This document shows, one piece after another, positions 23,170 to 33,479 of a stretch of 64,000 bases of DNA. Below the pieces are notes generated by a model that made no database searches, was not told the origin of the DNA, and saw nothing but the letters and a program-made list of their open reading frames with translations. Position numbers and translations under genes: made by a program. Every line of letters begins with the position of its first letter. The first letter of the stretch is position 1. This stretch comes from Aphidius gifuensis (Eukaryota; Arthropoda; Insecta; Hymenoptera; Braconidae), in NCBI RefSeq assembly GCF_014905175.1, contig NC_057791.1, positions 12,838,177-12,902,176 on the forward strand, read 5' to 3'.

Positions 23170-26141
23170 TTAGGCAAGTAATTCGATACGATTAGGTGGG
23201 ATTGTTGCAATTACATTTTTAGATATGGTGTTTGTTATCAATGTAACTTTACCCAGAATTGTGTCGATGTCAACGGCTACATAATTTATTTGTTTATTTT
23301 TTAGGAATATTGTATGTTCTAATCGTCTACCATGAATCAACGAAGATAGGCTTTTATCGAAACATTTACCCAAGGCAAAACACTCTGGTTTACCACCTAT
23401 TATTGAAACAAGAAAAACATGAATTTCTAAAACTTGTTGGTTTTTAAGTAGTACGAAATAACTTGCTTTTTTTTTTGGTCGTTTATATTCAAGTGAATGT
23501 ACTAGTTCCCCATTAATAAAAGCACGATTATAACAAGTAACCACAGCTGAGGAATTTAAATTAATATTACGTCGTTTGAAAGCTAAATAATATTTATTCG
23601 ATAACTGTCTGACTATTGGTTGACCTACAAATTTTACTCCCTTTATAATAGTAGTTCTTGGGATACTTTTTTTATTTAAAATACTATTAAGTAACTGACG
23701 TTGTTTATTATTCATGGTGTTGTTACAAACTAGAGTCATTTTTTCGACAGCATATTTTATTTGGAAATAATTACAAATTTGTAATGCAACACCATTAGAA
23801 CTTTTAACACTCGCTTTAATTTCTCCGTTAAAATCCTCAAAAATAAACGCACTATGTACAAAAAGAGGCCCCCAATCAAGAACACTATCTGCTAAATGAG
23901 TCAACAGATGAACATTATACGAGTTGTGTTCTTTACCATACAGTACTTCAACATCCATGACAAATTTTAATAAACACTGTCTTGCATAATAGATCTCTGA
24001 TTTTAGTATTGAAGTTTTTAATAAAATAGAAATTCCGTCTACTAGTAAACTCCAGTGATCAACATATTTATTAGGAAATATCCCTTTTAAAGTACCAAGG
24101 CTATAATTTAATAACCACAAACAAAGCTCGTGTGCTTTTAATTGTTTAGGCTCAGATATTTTTTGAGGGACTCGAGTTGTATCTTGAGTTGGTTTATAAG
24201 ATTTTATAAGATTATCAATGATAGACATTTCGTTTTTAAAACCCCCTGTATCATTTGAATTTGAGCTGTTCCAAATTATAATAAACTGTCGACAAACCCC
24301 CAATAATACAGCATGCATCCAGTCAACTGGCAATCCTGATATAATATTAAATTCTGGTATATCAAATAGAATTGACCGACCCTTGACCCCATGAGTAAAA
24401 TTTTTAGCATGAACATATAAAGTCTCTTCATGACTTCTTAAACCATCCCCAAAAGGATTTTTATTTTTTTTATCTACTGGGTAAATTCGTACAGTGCCTT
24501 TTCCTTTCTCAACCTGCTGACCAACATTCAAACATAATCCACAGCCACTATGTCCATTGAATTGTTTTGTATCTTGAACTGTAAGTCTAGCTATTTGATC
24601 AAGTATACCAATAATTATTTTGCATTTTTTAGTAAATTTTTGGCCGTTAAAAATATATTCAAAACCTTTATCATGAAGTGATCGTGCTTCTTTAATGAAT
24701 GGCTTTAGATATTCTTTCATTTCTGGTTTACCACTACCACACCAAATAGATACTAACATTATATTTTTTCTTCTCTCTCGAGGATCAATTTCATTTATGG
24801 TACACAAGAGTGGATGCCCTGAATAATGTGAAAAATCAAAAATAGGTACCCCGTCAATATTAAACATTATAGAAATCATATTATCTTCTTGAATTTTAGC
24901 GTACTCACGACCATCAAAGATATCTTCAATAGCAGCATCGTTTTTTTTTTTACGTTGAGAAACATATTTACTTAAATCCCCATTATTTTCAAATTTTATT
25001 TTTAATTGTTCAGTTAATAAAACATAGAAAAAAAAACTACCAGATTCAGTATTTTTCTTTAAATTAATATGAGCATCGCATTTTGTGCAAAACAAACTCG
25101 CTTCATTATCTATTTCGACTAATTTATCAACTAAATCAAGTTTCTTTTCTCCAATATATTTGCCACAAACGTAACATAAATGATGCATTGTTGAGCCGAC
25201 TGAAAAATCATTTATTAATTGTTTAAATTTATACTTTGAAAGAGGTGTAGAATTTTCTTTTTCAATATTTACTAGCTGTGATATATTTTCTAATAATGAG
25301 TATGTCATATTTTTATGTCTGAGCTTCAAAGCCGCAGTTAATAAGCCTTGTATGATATATTCAGCTTCATATTGAGATGTTGATGTTGTTATTAAACTGT
25401 GAGGTTGAGATGCAAGGGGAATTACTTCGTTATGACCATAAGATTGTACAGAATTATTTTCAGTCAGTATATTGTCTGTTTGGATATCTACTTGCTCAAT
25501 ACCTGTTGATACTACTTGATAATTTTTGCAAGAATTCACCTGCAAGTAGAATATTTAGTTTATATATAAAATGTTTAAAAGTGTATCAACATATATATGT
25601 ATAATATATATATGTACATCAATATACATACATTGAAAATATGAAAATGAAAGTCTTACATTTAGTGTATTTTTTTCTCTCAGTATATTGTCTGAGTGTA
25701 AATATATTTGCTTTATATTTGTTGGTACTATTGGGGAGCTTCCAGATAACCTTTTTATAGTATTAGGTAATTGTTCGACATGAGAATTTACCTGCTAGTA
25801 AAATATTATATGAATAATATAATAATTCAATATATACACATGAAAATTAATTCTTAAAAGTATAAAAATAACAGACTCACTGTTTTATTTATTGAGCAGT
25901 ATCCTGTTTTCTGGATTTCAGTTCTAATATATTTTAGTCGTTGTCTTCTCGTGTAAAAAAAAATGTATGTATTTATAAATAGTAATATTTTTTATGTATA
26001 TAGTATATCTATTATTTATTTAAGATACGATTAAAAAACTTACAATAGCAGATCTTTTTTTTTTTTTTTCTGACGACTCAATGTTCTCTTGGGAACCTCA
26101 GCTGTTGTTCCATAATATTTATACAACATGTAACTTTTCAT
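23170..26141 (-). CDS. CMC-like transposase, copy B, 888 aa, four exons
   Basis: Exon model: 26044-26141, 25881-25947, 25660-25791 and 23170-25539, in frame throughout. The start MKSYMLYKYYGTT parallels the copy A N-terminus. A zinc module lies at about 221-253 (CYVCGKYIG; FCTKCDAHI). The core has NIDGVPIFDFSHYSG (Asp about 328), QFNGHSGCGLCLNVG, LPVDWMHAVLLGVCRQ, WLLNYSLGTLKGIFPNKY and HSAFIFEDFNGEIK. The large last exon runs straight through GVCRQFIIIWN, where copy A has an intron. Exons 3 and 4 both begin VNS and may be duplicates. The role is inferred to be DNA cutting and pasting of elements with CCCnnGT ends. The exon 1 A15 tract is a possible sequencing-error or slippage point. Confidence 0.85.
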
Positions 26142-26651
26142 ATTTTTTTTTTCCTTTTAAACTACCTATCAATTATTTGATTGATTTTTCTTTTTTAATA
26201 GATATAATTTTTTGTTTTGTCTTTTCTTAAACACGCAGTCGGTATGAGGTTAAAAAAAAATTGTTATTAGTTGTTTTTTTATTGTTATTATTTATACATT
26301 GGTTGCTATATCTCTTGTTCAGATATGAACAAATGATGGTTAAAACTAAATAAATAACGTTTGGTTGCTATGACTCTTGTTTAGTGTAGCAACTGTTTGA
26401 AAAAAAAATTAGGCAAACGACATCAGTTTTTCAACGTTTAATTTTATTTCTATTGTATCAAAGTCACAAGTCACATCACAATACAGTTAAAATAAAAAAA
26501 ATTAAAATAAAGATTGTAAAATTCCGTTGACTATTTCAATATTCAACAACATTTTACTTGAGTGTGACAAAGATAAAGCTTTATATATATATTTTATTAA
26601 AATTAAATTATAAAAAAAATAAAAATTCATTTTTTTTTAATTTAAAATAAA

Positions 26652-28787
26652 ATGTCTTCGTCAAAAAAGTATTATGCTTTAATTAAATGGATTGAGGATA
26701 AATCTTATACTGAAGGAATTCCTATTGAGTGGATTAAAGACTTTGATCGGGACAAATTTTTATCTGGTGAAGATACAAGTGAATCATACATCGTGGAATG
26801 GCGAGAAAGTAAAAAAGAGCCTGAGCTTGGTTGGCCAGTGTATGACGCGTACGTTATTATGATATCAGGTACGTTGCATATCTTGTAAATAAAAAAAAAA
26901 TATTTTAATCTCTTTTTTATTTTTTTCCACTTGACTACCTTGTTTAGATAAAATCCATAAGCTTAAAAATCATCTCAATGTCTTGGATGGTATTCGATCA
27001 CCCCGAGTTATGTCTTCTTCAGCAATTAACATTAGAGAGAACATAAGAATTGAAAAAAAAAAAAACCTACAATATGATTCAAGACCTGTTGATGATTTGT
27101 CTGATACAGACGTAAGTTGGCCATACTTTTTCTTTTGTTTTTAAGTCGAAAATACCAACCATTATTTCCTCATTTAAAATTATAATGTTTTAAATTTTTC
27201 AGGAAGTTACTTCCAATAAAAAAAAATTGTCTTCACCTGGTAAAGATGTGACAAAAAATAAAAAAATGGCGAAAAATAAATTTATTCTCCCCCATGCGAT
27301 TCAAACAAATCCATTAAAAATTGTTGATGATGAATCATCAGATGAAGACGGAAGTATATATGGTAAAGATGTGACAAAAAATAAAAAAATGGCGAAAAAT
27401 AAATTTATTCTCCCCCATGCAATTCAAACAAATCCATTAAAAATTGTTGATGATGAATCACCAGATGAAGACGTAAGTAGACTACTTATTGATTTTTTTA
27501 ATTTATTTATGATAAGTAGAATATGCTTACTGATTGAGAGAAATAATCACTAATAATAATCTTTAATATTTTATTCATATTTAATATTTAATACTTTTTG
27601 AATATTGCATAAAATGTTTATTTATTTTATTATCAGTTTTTTAAATTTATTATTATACATTGTCAATTAAATAATTTATCAAAAGGATATTTTCTTTCTG
27701 ATTTTTTTATTTCTTTTATATTAGATTCAATTGTTTTTTTTTCTTTTTAATTTAATATATATATATATGTAATTTTTTAATAATTGATAAAACTAATTTT
27801 TTAGGAATCTAATGAAGAAATTGAAATATCTAATCAGCCAACATCTCCAACCTTAAACATTTCCGGTGTCGAAAGTCTCGATAGATATGGCCCAAGCACA
27901 TCTCAGCACACGTTAATAACATCCCATCCGAATGTTCATAAACGTTCACGAGATGATCTTGAATCAGGAACGGAATATACACTTACCGATTTGATAAAAC
28001 GTGAGTACAATTTGAAAATTAAATAAAATAAATATGAAAAAATCATTAAATTATGTATATTTTTTAGAAATGAAGAAGAGAGATGAATACATTGAGATAC
28101 TGGTTCAAGAATTGAAAAAAATTAAAAAAGATGAATCAAAGAATGACGTAAGACGACCATTTTATGAAACACATGATTTTAAAAATTTAAAAAATGCAGC
28201 TCATCTTGGTGATGGGCAGTTCATTGAAGGCCGTGTAAGACAATAATTTAGATTCTCAAATAATAATAATAAGTATAAATAAATAAAATATATACATTTT
28301 TACTTTGATTAATCAATTATTTTAATTTCAATTCATAGATTGAAATTGGAGAGGAAGGATCAAATGTGACAGTGTCGGACATGAAGTGGACCACTGCTAT
28401 ATCTCAAGGAAGTTACACAGCAATGGCTACTTCTCTAGTGACGACGTTATTTCCACTCGAAACATTATTAAAGAGCAATTACAAGGGTGGTGGACGCAAA
28501 ATTAAAACAATGGATGTTCCATCAATAAAATTGGAAAGACTCGATAAAAAAATAATCGAGGCAATAAAATGTAAGTTATAATAAAGACATATGTTAGCCT
28601 GGATTCAGAGTGACCTGAGTGTATTTATACACGTGAATTTTTTCTAATTATTTTTTCTATAGATTCGGTTCGCATGCAGTATCCCCAACAATTCACAGCC
28701 TCAGGATTTGGTTCAGCTATCAACAATAAATTGAATAAGCTCCGTGCTAAACATGGTGTCATATTAAATTCATCTGATTCTGAATAA
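26652..28787 (+). CDS. BEN-domain accessory protein, 456 aa, seven exons
   Basis: Exon model: 26652-26868, 26948-27111, 27203-27472, 27805-28000, 28068-28234, 28339-28570 and 28663-28787. All introns are GT/AG and the phases add up to one 457-codon frame. The N-terminus (KYYALIKWIEDKSYTEGIPI) is the KW...PxxWI-type domain that accompanies BEN domains in insects. The middle is acidic and low-complexity, with an internal 41-residue duplication. A coiled-coil-like KRDEYIEILVQELKKIKKDE precedes the C-terminal BEN domain (LGDGQFIEGR...YTAMATSLVTTLFPLETLL...LDKKIIEAIK...QFTASGFGSAINNKLNKLR). BEN domains bind DNA and chromatin proteins. Its place inside the transposon suggests a DNA-binding partner of the transposase. 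Function inferred. Confidence 0.85.
27239..27472 (+). repeat. 123-bp in-frame tandem duplication inside the BEN gene
   Basis: GGTAAAGATGTGACAAAAAA starts at 27239 and again at 27362. The two 41-codon units are nearly identical (KNKFILPHAIQTNPLKIVDD in both) and differ at GCG/GCA and TCA/CCA. Near-identity implies a recent duplication. The frame is kept. Confidence 0.9.
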
Positions 28788-29275
28788 ATATTATAAATGC
28801 TATGTTAAAAAATTATACTTGTTAAAAAATGTTTAAATACGTTTTCAATATTAAAGAATTGATTACAATGTTTGAGAATAAAAAATATATATGTATCTTT
28901 AAATGATTATTATTCGTGTATTGGTAAATTCATCAATCCTTCCTTAAATTTTTAATATTCAACACAAATTATATACGTATTATAATCATAATATATATCT
29001 ATATATATAGCTATGTTATATGAAAATTATATATGAGGTATACATATATGAATTGTATAAAAGATATATATTAAAGACATATCCAGAGTATATATATATA
29101 TGATATACCTGAGTTATATGAAAACGCAAAGCAAGATATATACACAAGCTGTATTACTGTATATAACTTGTAGTTATAATATTAGGCCAATTGATTATAT
29201 TTTGAATATAGCTTGGAGTATAATAAAAATATAATTTCTTCCTATATTTACCGGATATATAAATTTCTACGCGGG

Positions 29276-29900
29276 TATACACTCAAAGAATATAAATTGG
29301 GACATTTCTTCAATAAATATATGTGCTGTTTGCGATTGAAATCAAGTAAATTTAAACATTTTATGTCTGTCCATTTCAATTAATTAATTTAGCGCCATGA
29401 TTTGCAAACTGCAAAGCATTTGTAAGCTTATAAATTTATTATTATAGATTTAATTTAAATAATTTACACTTGTTACATTCAAGAAATTAAAAAAAAAAAT
29501 ACTGAATAAAATTTAAATAAAAAAATAAATTTATTAAGTAATTGGATAAAATAAAATTTTATGCATTTATATAATTAAAATAATTATTAGATTTGTTTTA
29601 AAATTATGATACAGACATGAGTCTTGGTGCAGATTTATTCTTAACTATCATACTTATAAAAAACCACCAAAAACCAAAAAAATAAAAAAAAAACTTACCA
29701 CAATTGCAATTTATCCTTTCATTAAAATATAAAAAAGAAAGAATATAATGCATGACTCCATACGAAAAATCAAGAATACTCATCTTGCTGCTGTCAAAAA
29801 AAAAAACATACTGCCCTATAAACTAATGTCAGATTTACATTTGTTATTTTGTTTTTTTTTTTAATTGTTTTTAAATGAAAAAAATCAAATTTTCTTTGAA
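29276..29900. other. A+T-rich stretch, no gene
   Basis: Nothing recognisable; poly-A and poly-T runs dominate. It may be the body of a short Helitron ending at 29935, but no TC start was identified. Confidence 0.3.
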
Positions 29901-29905
29901 AAACA

Positions 29906-29935
29906 ATCCCGGGCGAAGCCAGGTATTTCCGCTAG
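29906..29935 (+). mobile_element. Candidate Helitron 3' terminus
   Basis: A short G+C-rich imperfect hairpin (ATCCCGGGCGAAGCCAGG) is followed after about 11 bases by CTAG and then T. A hairpin about 10-12 bases before CTRR with T next is the known Helitron 3'-end layout. The element's 5' end could not be located. Confidence 0.45.
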
Positions 29936-29969
29936 TCTATATAATTGAGTCCTCAAAAAAATCACCCAA

Positions 29970-30260
29970 ATTACTTTTTACGATCACCAGGAAGTCAAAA
30001 TGATTTTTCCTAATTATCTTCAGGGTTTTTCTTATTATTAAATATATTTTTTAAAAAAGAAGAAATTAAAAAACATTGCTTTAGTTTGTAATATTAGTTT
30101 CCGGTTCGACAGGATGTAGATATTGAATCTTTTCATCATTTCCTGGGTTTTTTTTGATCAAAAAATATATTTTATCAAGAAGAAAAGAATAAAAATAAGC
30201 ATTAGTTCCTAATGTTGTTTTCCGATTTATCAGGATGTAAAAATTTAATTTTTTCTACAT
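29970..30260. repeat. Repeat family R, three diverged copies
   Basis: GATCACCAGGAAGTCAAAAT near 29981 is followed by a TCTTCAGGGTTTTTCTT block. Related blocks are near 30105-30160 (CGACAGGATGTAGATATTGA, then CATTTCCTGGGTTTTTTTTG) and 30225-30280. Same family as 10540-11040. Confidence 0.5.
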
Positions 30261-30337
30261 ATTTCTTTTGTTTTTAGTTTTAATTAAAAATAGATATACA
30301 ACTAAGTTCGGCGATTTTAACTTTATAATTTTTCACG

Positions 30338-30445
30338 CCCAGGTAGAAAACTTCCGTCGGCCGACTGCCGGCCGACTGAGTGTCCCGACTTATTAAGTCG
30401 GAGAAAAGTCGGGATTTCAGTCGGGCCGACGTTGGATATTCTGTT
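30338..30445. mobile_element. Simple-ended (CCCAGGTAGAAAA) element end with nested palindromes
   Basis: CCCAGGTAGAAAACTTCCG is followed by a dense set of GTCGGCCGAC / GCCGGC / CCCGACTTA...TAAGTCGGAG inverted repeats to about 30435. The terminus matches those of the 96-bp and 1218-bp elements and copy B. The opposite terminus was not found, so it is a partial or diverged copy. Confidence 0.45.
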
Positions 30446-30939
30446 GAATTCCCTTAAAGTAAAAAATTTGGAATATCGATTGCATTTTCCAAAAGAAACT
30501 AAATTGTTGATAGATAGACTATTTATGTTTGTAATTTGTTTCTAATCATTCTAATCATGAATATTTTTCAATAGATTAAGCATAATTTTTTGTTTTACTC
30601 GAATTAACATTAAAATGACAGCTTGAGGTTATAGTCGAGATTTTAGACGACATTTATGAGAAAACGGTTCTCATCCAATTACTGTATATCGAAAATACTA
30701 AGCCTGCTGTTTTACCGGCAGGCTAGTGACGAGTAATTTTAAATATGCAACTTTAACAATCATGTTCATGTTTGGATCGGTTTATTGGATTAAAAACAAC
30801 AAGTTTGATAAATGAAAAAATCGTCTTGAATATTGTATTAGAATATAATTACCGATTGTTTTAACATCTGTGTATTGTATTGTTGACTCAGGTATATTAC
30901 TATTATGATTATTATCATTATCATGTAGGAAATATGGTA

Positions 30940-31560
30940 GCTAACCATACTGCTTTTCCTTGAACATTTTTATTCATTTAATAAATAAAGTACATGTAAA
31001 TTTATTTAACAAAAATAAAAATGTCCAAGAAAAAGCAGTAGCTAAGGAATTGAGGTTGCCAAAAAATTGTTTTTTAAGGAAATAATGTTGCTTATATTGC
31101 AATCATTTTCCCTCTTAGTTATTATATCTCTTTTTTAGCTACTGTTTTTTGTTAGACATTTGTATTCTTAAAAATTAAATTTACATGTATTTTATTTCTG
31201 AAATAAATAAAAATGTCCAAGGAAAAGCAGTAGCTAAGAAAAAGATGTAGCTAAGAAATTAAGGTTGCCGAAGAATTATGTTTCATGGAAATAATGTTGC
31301 TTAAAATATAATTTTTTGGCAACCTCAATTCCTTAGCTACATCTTTTCCTTAGCTACTACTTTTCCTTGGATATTTTCATTTTTTGAAAATAAAATTACA
31401 TGAAATTTATTTATTGAATTATCAAAAATATCCAAGGAAAAGCAGTAGCTAAAGAAAAGATGTAGATAAGGAATTAATGTGACTCAGGAATTATTTCCTT
31501 GAAACATAATTCTTGGGCAACATTAATTCCTTATTAATTATTAATTCCTTATTCCTTCCT
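30940..31560. repeat. Multi-arm foldback (AAGGAAAAGCAGTAGCTAAG family)
   Basis: Alternating forward and inverted copies of TCCAAGGAAAAGCAGTAGCT plus GTTGCC...AAGGAAATAATGTTGC. At least four arms lie between 30950 and 31540. Related foldback DNA is at 56580-57310. It lies 40 bp beyond the Polinton integrase stop, where the element's terminal repeat would be expected, but no AG...CT terminus was found. It could be that terminal repeat in degraded form or a separate foldback insertion. Confidence 0.75.
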
Positions 31561-31601
31561 TAAAAAAATCTTATACCTATATACATTGTAAATATAATTA
31601 T

Positions 31602-32585
31602 TTATAATTCTGATTCATTTTCCCATGTATCATGTTCAGAATCGAAACCTAACCATCTTACAAGTACTTTATTTTTACGTTTTTTTAAAATTTCTTCGAC
31701 AAGATATATATCTGGATAGCGTACTGGACTCAGTTCTTCTTGATAAAAACATCCTTCAACATTGTTATCTTGATAGTCAGCAAGCTTGTATGTTATTGGT
31801 ATTGTATTCAATACTTTTGCGATTGTAAAAACTTCAGTTGTCCAATTGGGAGTGTAGCCTTTTTCGAAAATTTTTTTATATTTACTTATTCGCACTTTAT
31901 CACCAATTTTAAATTTTTTTTTTATCAACTTTGATGTGACACAAAACATTGAATTTTGATTATGATATATTCCCCTCAATATATCCTTTTCATTGTTTTT
32001 AGTTACATTTTTTGGTTTCATTTTTATAGTTCTGTGCTTTGTATTATTATAATTTCTAATCAATTCAGGAAGTATAGTCAACCATTTATAACTGCCTTGA
32101 AAAGTAAATCTTTCCCACATTTGATTTTTCAGGGTTCTATTGAACCTTTCGACTATACTTGCTTTTAAAGTACTATATGTTGAGTACATATTTATATTAT
32201 ATTTTTTCATGAGATTCTTAAATTCACTGTTGTAAAATTCTTTGCCTTGATCGACATGTAAATGTTTTTTTGGATATCGACCCTTCAGGAAAACAGATTT
32301 CATCGCTGCAGTAACATCTTTTGCACTTTTTGTCTTGAGTGGTACAGCAAATGCATATTTGGAAAAATTATCAATTATTGTAAGTATAAACTTGTAATTT
32401 TCATTTACGGAAGCATATGCACTCATGTCGACAAGATCACATTGCCATGTTTCATCAAGAGCTCTAATATCAACATGTCTACGTTGATAATATCTGCGAG
32501 CAGGCTTGTGTAGCTCATGTGCCACAACGCTTCTCAAATAGTTATTGTCTTCTTTTTTATTATTATTTTCTGTTGTTTTATTCAT
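31602..32585 (-). CDS. Polinton integrase (rve) with C-terminal chromodomain, 327 aa
   Basis: Retroviral-type integrase core with its acidic triad at about D50 (WQCDLVDM), D112 (LHVDQGKEF) and E146 (IVERFNRTLK). The last two are about 33 residues apart, near the usual 35. An SH3-like region follows (FKIGDKVRISK) and then a chromodomain-like tail (YLVEEILKKRKNKVLVRWLG, W of DTWEN). It would catalyse strand transfer of element ends into chromatin. The frame is complete and the length is usual for insect Polintons. It ends 2 bp before the upstream fibre-like gene begins, and both read the same way. Confidence 0.93.
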   Translation of the reverse strand: MNKTTENNNKKEDNNYLRSVVAHELHKPARRYYQRRHVDIRALDETWQCDLVDMSAYASVNENYKFILTIIDNFSKYAFAVPLKTKSAKDVTAAMKSVFLKGRYPKKHLHVDQGKEFYNSEFKNLMKKYNINMYSTYSTLKASIVERFNRTLKNQMWERFTFQGSYKWLTILPELIRNYNNTKHRTIKMKPKNVTKNNEKDILRGIYHNQNSMFCVTSKLIKKKFKIGDKVRISKYKKIFEKGYTPNWTTEVFTIAKVLNTIPITYKLADYQDNNVEGCFYQEELSPVRYPDIYLVEEILKKRKNKVLVRWLGFDSEHDTWENESEL

Positions 32586-32587
32586 TT

Positions 32588-33019
32588 TTATTTTTGATTT
32601 TCTAAACGTACTCCCAAATTTTCTGTCAAATAGTGAGATATACTTGCAACTTCTGTACTCAGCTCATCTAATGTATGACGTGATTTTTCAACACTTTTTT
32701 GCAATGTGTCCACTTTGATTGTCAGTTTACTAATGACTTCAGTGTTATATTTTTGACTATCTTCTTGCATTATTCTAAGAAGATTATTAGTTTCATTTTT
32801 AATCAGAATCAGTGCTACTTTTTTTGAGACAGCATCATTCATGTCTTGAGCATCGGCAATGTGACATAATTTTTTTTCTGCAATGTCATAATTTCCGTCT
32901 TCTGTAAATTTGAAACCTTCTCCAGGTGGTCCTCTTATTGTATCGCCATCACTTTTTCCTCCGATAGAATATTTTCGTTTATTTGATAATTGACGTCCGA
33001 ATATATCAACACTAGACAT
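32588..33019 (-). CDS. Polinton fibre-like/coiled-coil protein, 143 aa
   Basis: Starts MSSVDIFGRQLSNKRKYS. The motif RGPPGEGFKFTEDGNYDIAE, then KKLCHIADAQDMNDAVSKKV, resembles the Gxx-FxLTxDGxxDxxxKxLxNxxxPxxxxDAV motif of phage and viral fibre proteins. It is followed by about 70 residues of predicted coiled coil (ending ENLGVRLENQK). Polintons of arthropods carry a gene of this type next to the integrase. A role as spike or fibre is my inference. The frame is intact, and it is the second gene of the left minus-strand block. Confidence 0.7.
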   Translation of the reverse strand: MSSVDIFGRQLSNKRKYSIGGKSDGDTIRGPPGEGFKFTEDGNYDIAEKKLCHIADAQDMNDAVSKKVALILIKNETNNLLRIMQEDSQKYNTEVISKLTIKVDTLQKSVEKSRHTLDELSTEVASISHYLTENLGVRLENQK

Positions 33020-33479
33020 TATTCCACTCCAATGTCCTTTTAATGACTGTACATTAAAGACTGAATGAACATATATATTAACAAATAATACCAGCTTCTC
33101 TTAATTCTTCAATAATTGAAAGAATTTCATTAGCGTGACTATTATTGCCAGCTTTTTCTGAAGCTACTAGTAATTGAAGACGATTGACAAGCTCATTGGG
33201 ATCATCCCAATATATATAATTTGTATTATTTATTTTCTTATTTTTCTGTAGTGTTTTGTATTTTGGTAATACAAGTGCTGAACCTTTTTTGCTCTCTACT
33301 TTTTGTTTTCTCAAAGACTTGACAAACAGTGATACATAATTTTTATATTTTTGTGTCCTGTTTGTCAGAAATGCACCATCAGGTTTGAAATTTTTACGAT
33401 GTGCATTTGTTAATTTTATAATTTCAATGAAAATTTCTCGATCAACTTTCCGAATAATAGATGCATTAGGGGATTGTTG

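Larger units (their letters stand above)
22446..29275. mobile_element. CMC-like two-gene transposon, copy B, apparently complete
   Basis: Ends CCCGCGTGGAAATAAATATA (left) and, inverted, CCCGCGTAGAAATTTATATA (right), about 30 bp of imperfect TIR; TA flanks both ends (22444-22445 and 29276-29277). Both subterminal regions have GGCCAATT/AATTGGCC and ATATATC-type repeats in inverted orientation. Between them lie a spliced transposase (minus) and a spliced BEN-domain gene (plus), diverging from a 510-bp intergenic region. Both frames are open. Length 6830 bp. CACTA/CMC elements make 2-3 bp duplications, consistent with this structure. Confidence 0.85.

Noticed and set aside
31590..31602. Exact Polinton left terminus
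   Set aside because: No AG...CT inverted end or 6-bp duplication could be matched because the partner end is gone; the boundary given is only the gene limit.
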